From Rhodocyclaceae bacterium (GTDB lineage Bacteria; Pseudomonadota; Gammaproteobacteria; Burkholderiales; Rhodocyclaceae): a stretch of DNA of 8,755 nucleotides. The notes under the pieces were generated by a model. The model searched no databases, was not told the DNA's origin, and was given only the letters and a program-made list of their open reading frames with translations. Of the stretch, positions 6,560-8,755 are shown in pieces (position 1 is the stretch's first letter; each line of letters begins with the position of its first letter). The position numbers were made by a program, and so were the translations under genes. The stretch lies in the NCBI GenBank assembly GCA_017444505.1, contig JAFSWK010000207.1, forward strand, positions 1-8,755, written 5' to 3'.

Positions 6560-6610
6560 AGAAGATGCCGTCCAGAAACCTGCGGACGCGCCCTGCGTGA
6601 TGTGAGACGG

Positions 6611-7396
6611 TTAGCGTGGCGCGCGATGATAGTGCGGGTGCTGCGGCGGGTGTTCGTGATGCAGCGAAGGCAGCGTGAGCTGTTCGTGGGGGACTTCGTT
6701 CAACCAGCCGTCTTCCAGACGCAGCACGCGCGCCGCGCGCCGGGCTTGCTGCTCGTCGTGGGTGACAATGACAAAGGCCGTCCCCGTCTGTTTGTTGAGC
6801 GTGTGCATCAACTCAAAGACCGCTTCGGCGTTGCGGCGGTCGAGGTTGCCGGTAGGCTCGTCGGCCAGCACGCAGGCCGGGCGCGTGACCAGCGCGCGGG
6901 CGATGGCGGCGCGCTGGCGCTCGCCGCCGGACAATTGCGCCGGGGTATGGTGCAGGCGATGTTCCAGCCCCACGGCGCGCAGCATCTCCATCGCGCGCGC
7001 ATCGGCCTGTTTGCGCGCCATGCGGCGGATATAAAGCGGCATGGCAACGTTTTCCAGCGCGGTAAATTCGCCCAGCAAATGATGAAACTGATAGACGAAG
7101 CCCAGACATTCGTTGCGCAGCCGCCCGCATTCGGCGGCGGAAAGACCGGCGAGCGACTGGCCGTTCAGCCACACTTCGCCCGAATCGGGCGTATCCAGCC
7201 CGCCCAGAATGTGCATTAGCGTGCTTTTGCCCGACCCCGAAGCGCCCACAATCGTTATCCATTCGCCGCGTTGCACTTCCAGATCCACGCTGCCGTAGAG
7301 GACGGCGAATTTCTGCTCGCCGCTGCCATAGGTTTTGCCCACGCTCTTGCAGGCGAGCACGACTTCGGGCGGAGCCATCAGAATATCTTTACTCAT
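6611..7396 (-). CDS. lolD: Lipoprotein-releasing ABC transporter ATPase LolD
   Basis: A 261-residue ATPase that powers extraction of outer-membrane lipoproteins from the inner membrane and their hand-over to the chaperone LolA. It shows Walker A GASGSGKST (51-59), the Q-loop Q103, the characteristic VYQFHHLLGEFTALENVAMP stretch (101-120) of the LolD/MacB branch, signature LSGGERQR (155-162), Walker B CVLADEPTGNLD (175-186) and the switch His213. The ATG overlaps the end of lolC by 8 bp (ATGAGTAA), typical of coupled subunits; an internal ATG at 7378 is less likely. It is longer than E. coli LolD (233), and the C terminus ends in a histidine-rich tail with six His between residues 246 and 257. 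Downstream it converges with the Bro-N gene, with no obvious terminator in the 51 bp between them. Confidence 0.95.
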   Translation of the reverse strand: MSKDILMAPPEVVLACKSVGKTYGSGEQKFAVLYGSVDLEVQRGEWITIVGASGSGKSTLMHILGGLDTPDSGEVWLNGQSLAGLSAAECGRLRNECLGFVYQFHHLLGEFTALENVAMPLYIRRMARKQADARAMEMLRAVGLEHRLHHTPAQLSGGERQRAAIARALVTRPACVLADEPTGNLDRRNAEAVFELMHTLNKQTGTAFVIVTHDEQQARRAARVLRLEDGWLNEVPHEQLTLPSLHHEHPPQHPHYHRAPR

Positions 7397-8642
7397 AGCG
7401 CAGAGCCTCGGCAGGGTTGGTACGGGCAGCACGCCAGCTTGGGTAAAGCGTGGCCAGCAAGGTGAGTGAAAAAGACATCGCCGCAATCATGGCAATGTCC
7501 GCAGGCAGCACTTTTGAGGGCAGTTCGCTGATGTAATAGATTTCCTTGCTCCACAAGGTCAGCCCCGTGATTTTTTCGATAAAGGCGACCAGCAAATCCA
7601 GATTGTTCGCCAGCAGCAGCCCCAGCGCGATGCCCGCCAGCAGCCCCACGATGCCGATGATGACCCCTTGCAGCACGAAAATCATCATGATGGAGCGCGG
7701 CGAAGCGCCCAGCGTGCGCAAAATGGCGATGTCCGCGCGTTTGTCCTGCACCGCCATGACCAGCGTGGACACAATGCCAAAGGCGGCGACCAGCACAATC
7801 AGAAAGACGACCACGCTCATCATGGTTTTTTCCATCGCCACGGCGCGAAAGAAGTTGGTGTGCCCGTGCGTCCAGTCATAAATATAGGCGTCGCTGTGAA
7901 TCATGCTGGCCAGCTCACCCATGACGGTGCGGGTATTGAAAATGTCGTCGGTTTTCAGGCGCACGCCGGTCACCCCGTCGCCCAGCCGGTAGAGCGCCTG
8001 CGCGTCATTCATGTGAATGAGCGCCAGCGCGGTATCGGATTCCTGCATTCCCGCTTCAAAAATGCCGACCACGGTAAATTGCCGCACGCGCGGCATCACC
8101 GCCGCCGGCGTCACGATGCCTTGCGGCGCGATGAGGGTGAGTTTTCCGCCCATACCCACGTTCAGCATCCGCGCCAAATCCTGCCCCAGCACGATGCCAA
8201 AACCGCCCGCGTGCAAGGCTTCCAGCTCGCCTTCGCGCATGTAGCGGGCAAAATCGGCCACCTTTTCTTCGTCCGCAGGCAACACGCCACGCACAATCAC
8301 GCCGCGCACCCGGCCTTCGTGCGAGAGCATCGCCTGTTCCTGCACATAGGGAGCTGCCTCCAGCACGTGCTGGTTTTGCCGCGCCTCGTCGGCCACCTGC
8401 TGCCAACGCGCCAGCGGTTCGTGCATCCCTGTGATTTGGATGTGTGAGGCCACGCCAAGAATGCGGCTGCGCAGCTCTTCCTGAAAACCGTTCATCACCG
8501 AGAGCACAACAATCAGCGCCGCCACGCCCACTGCCGCGCCCGCCATCGAAATCAGCGAAATGAACGAGACCAGGCGGTTAGCTCCCCGCGCGCCGCGCGC
8601 CGCGCGCGTGTAACGCAGGCCAATCAGGGTTTCAAAAGGCAT
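7389..8642 (-). CDS. lolC: Lipoprotein-releasing ABC transporter permease LolC/LolE
   Basis: A 417-residue permease of the LolC/E (MacB-type) class with the expected topology: a first membrane helix at about 28-52 (FISLISMAGAAVGVAALIVV), a large periplasmic domain (about 53-270), and three helices near 273-298, 318-346 and 381-402. ILGVASHIQITG, GIVLGQDLA and the closing TNPAEALRYE are family signatures. The periplasmic stretch APQGIVTPAAVMPRVRQFTV (172-191) aligns with the loop that in E. coli LolC hooks LolA. Together with LolD it forms the lipoprotein exporter. Only one permease gene is present here, so it may act as a homodimer-like LolF type or pair with a LolE encoded elsewhere. I chose ATG 8642 over an upstream TTG at 8666; the Shine-Dalgarno is poor for both. 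Residues 13-19 are encoded by a GC-only heptamer repeat. Confidence 0.93.
   Translation of the reverse strand: MPFETLIGLRYTRAARGARGANRLVSFISLISMAGAAVGVAALIVVLSVMNGFQEELRSRILGVASHIQITGMHEPLARWQQVADEARQNQHVLEAAPYVQEQAMLSHEGRVRGVIVRGVLPADEEKVADFARYMREGELEALHAGGFGIVLGQDLARMLNVGMGGKLTLIAPQGIVTPAAVMPRVRQFTVVGIFEAGMQESDTALALIHMNDAQALYRLGDGVTGVRLKTDDIFNTRTVMGELASMIHSDAYIYDWTHGHTNFFRAVAMEKTMMSVVVFLIVLVAAFGIVSTLVMAVQDKRADIAILRTLGASPRSIMMIFVLQGVIIGIVGLLAGIALGLLLANNLDLLVAFIEKITGLTLWSKEIYYISELPSKVLPADIAMIAAMSFSLTLLATLYPSWRAARTNPAEALRYE
8586..8606. repeat. Three perfect tandem copies of the heptamer CCGCGCG inside lolC
   Basis: CCGCGCG occurs three times head to tail (8586-8592, 8593-8599, 8600-8606), followed by CG. 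It lies in codons 13-19 of lolC and yields an RAARGAR-like basic stretch before the first membrane helix. Because the unit is not a multiple of three, loss or gain of one copy would shift the lolC frame. Confidence 0.8.
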
Positions 8643-8706
8643 GGGAAACAATCCGGTAGCAATCAAAACTGCGGACTATAGCCGAGCACGCGCAAAGGAC
8701 AAAGCC

Positions 8707-8755
8707 ATGCGCCCCTCCGGAAATCAAAAACCGCCCGCGCAGCGCGCGCGAACGC
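8707..8755 (+). CDS. Start of a divergent gene cut by the right edge
   Basis: An ATG at 8707 follows a good ribosome binding site, AAAGGA at 8694-8699, with 7 bp spacing, and the frame stays open for 16 codons to the window edge (MRPSGNQKPPAQRART). It is divergent from lolC with only 64 bp between the two starts, so the promoters would share that gap. The visible peptide is low-complexity and not diagnostic. In several betaproteobacteria recJ (single-strand exonuclease) lies next to the lol genes, so that is a possible identity, but nothing in these residues shows it. Confidence 0.4.
   Translation, partial: MRPSGNQKPPAQRART

Noticed and set aside
6569..6588. CGTCC...GGACG inverted repeat between the Bro-N gene and lolD, as a bidirectional terminator
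   Set aside because: The stem has only 5 bp with a 10-base loop, and no T or A tract follows on either strand.
5512..6609. Inverted 7-mers GTCTCAC (5512-5518) and GTGAGAC (6603-6609) flanking the Bro-N gene, as insertion ends
   Set aside because: A 7-bp match between two ~100-bp flanks is expected by chance about half the time; there is no longer homology and no target-site duplication.

Overview
The window looks like a chromosomal housekeeping segment of a betaproteobacterium, probably Burkholderiales-like. This rests on the gmk-rpoZ-spoT gene order, a short (72-residue) omega subunit, a single LolC/E-type permease overlapping lolD, and GC-rich coding with abundant GCGC runs. No RNA gene, CRISPR array, insertion sequence or convincing rho-independent terminator was seen.

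Layout from left to right. Positions 1-~200 hold a GC-rich open frame that I cannot identify; it meets a broken msbA-like gene (minus strand) at about 194-212, next to a GGATCC site. Minus strand 655-3830 is a tight block read right to left: gmk (guanylate kinase), rpoZ (RNA polymerase omega), spoT/rsh (ppGpp synthetase/hydrolase) and the first ~148 codons of an MsbA-like lipid flippase. Plus strand 4033-5475 is a divergent pair, nfeD-like and qmcA-like (stomatin/SPFH), separated from gmk by a 202-bp intergenic region with a candidate gmk -10 box and a small palindrome. At 5651-6559 on the plus strand lies a complete Bro-N (phage antirepressor-like) gene whose lysine codon use is the reverse of its neighbour's. 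Minus strand 6611-8642 is lolC-lolD, the inner-membrane machinery that releases outer-membrane lipoproteins, overlapping by 8 bp. A probable divergent gene starts at 8707 and runs off the right edge.

How the genes fit together. The gmk-rpoZ-spoT block joins guanine nucleotide supply, an RNA polymerase subunit that contributes to a ppGpp site, and the enzyme that makes and degrades ppGpp. msbA, nfeD/qmcA and lolCD are all envelope genes. The Bro-N gene is the only clearly accessory element, with a likely history of transfer.

I did not find a convincing undescribed multi-gene system. The points most worth a second look are the msbA breakpoint at the left edge (possible chimera), the Bro-N gene with a palindrome in its leader, a short duplication at the SpoT N terminus, a 3x7-bp repeat near the start of lolC, and a histidine-rich tail on LolD.
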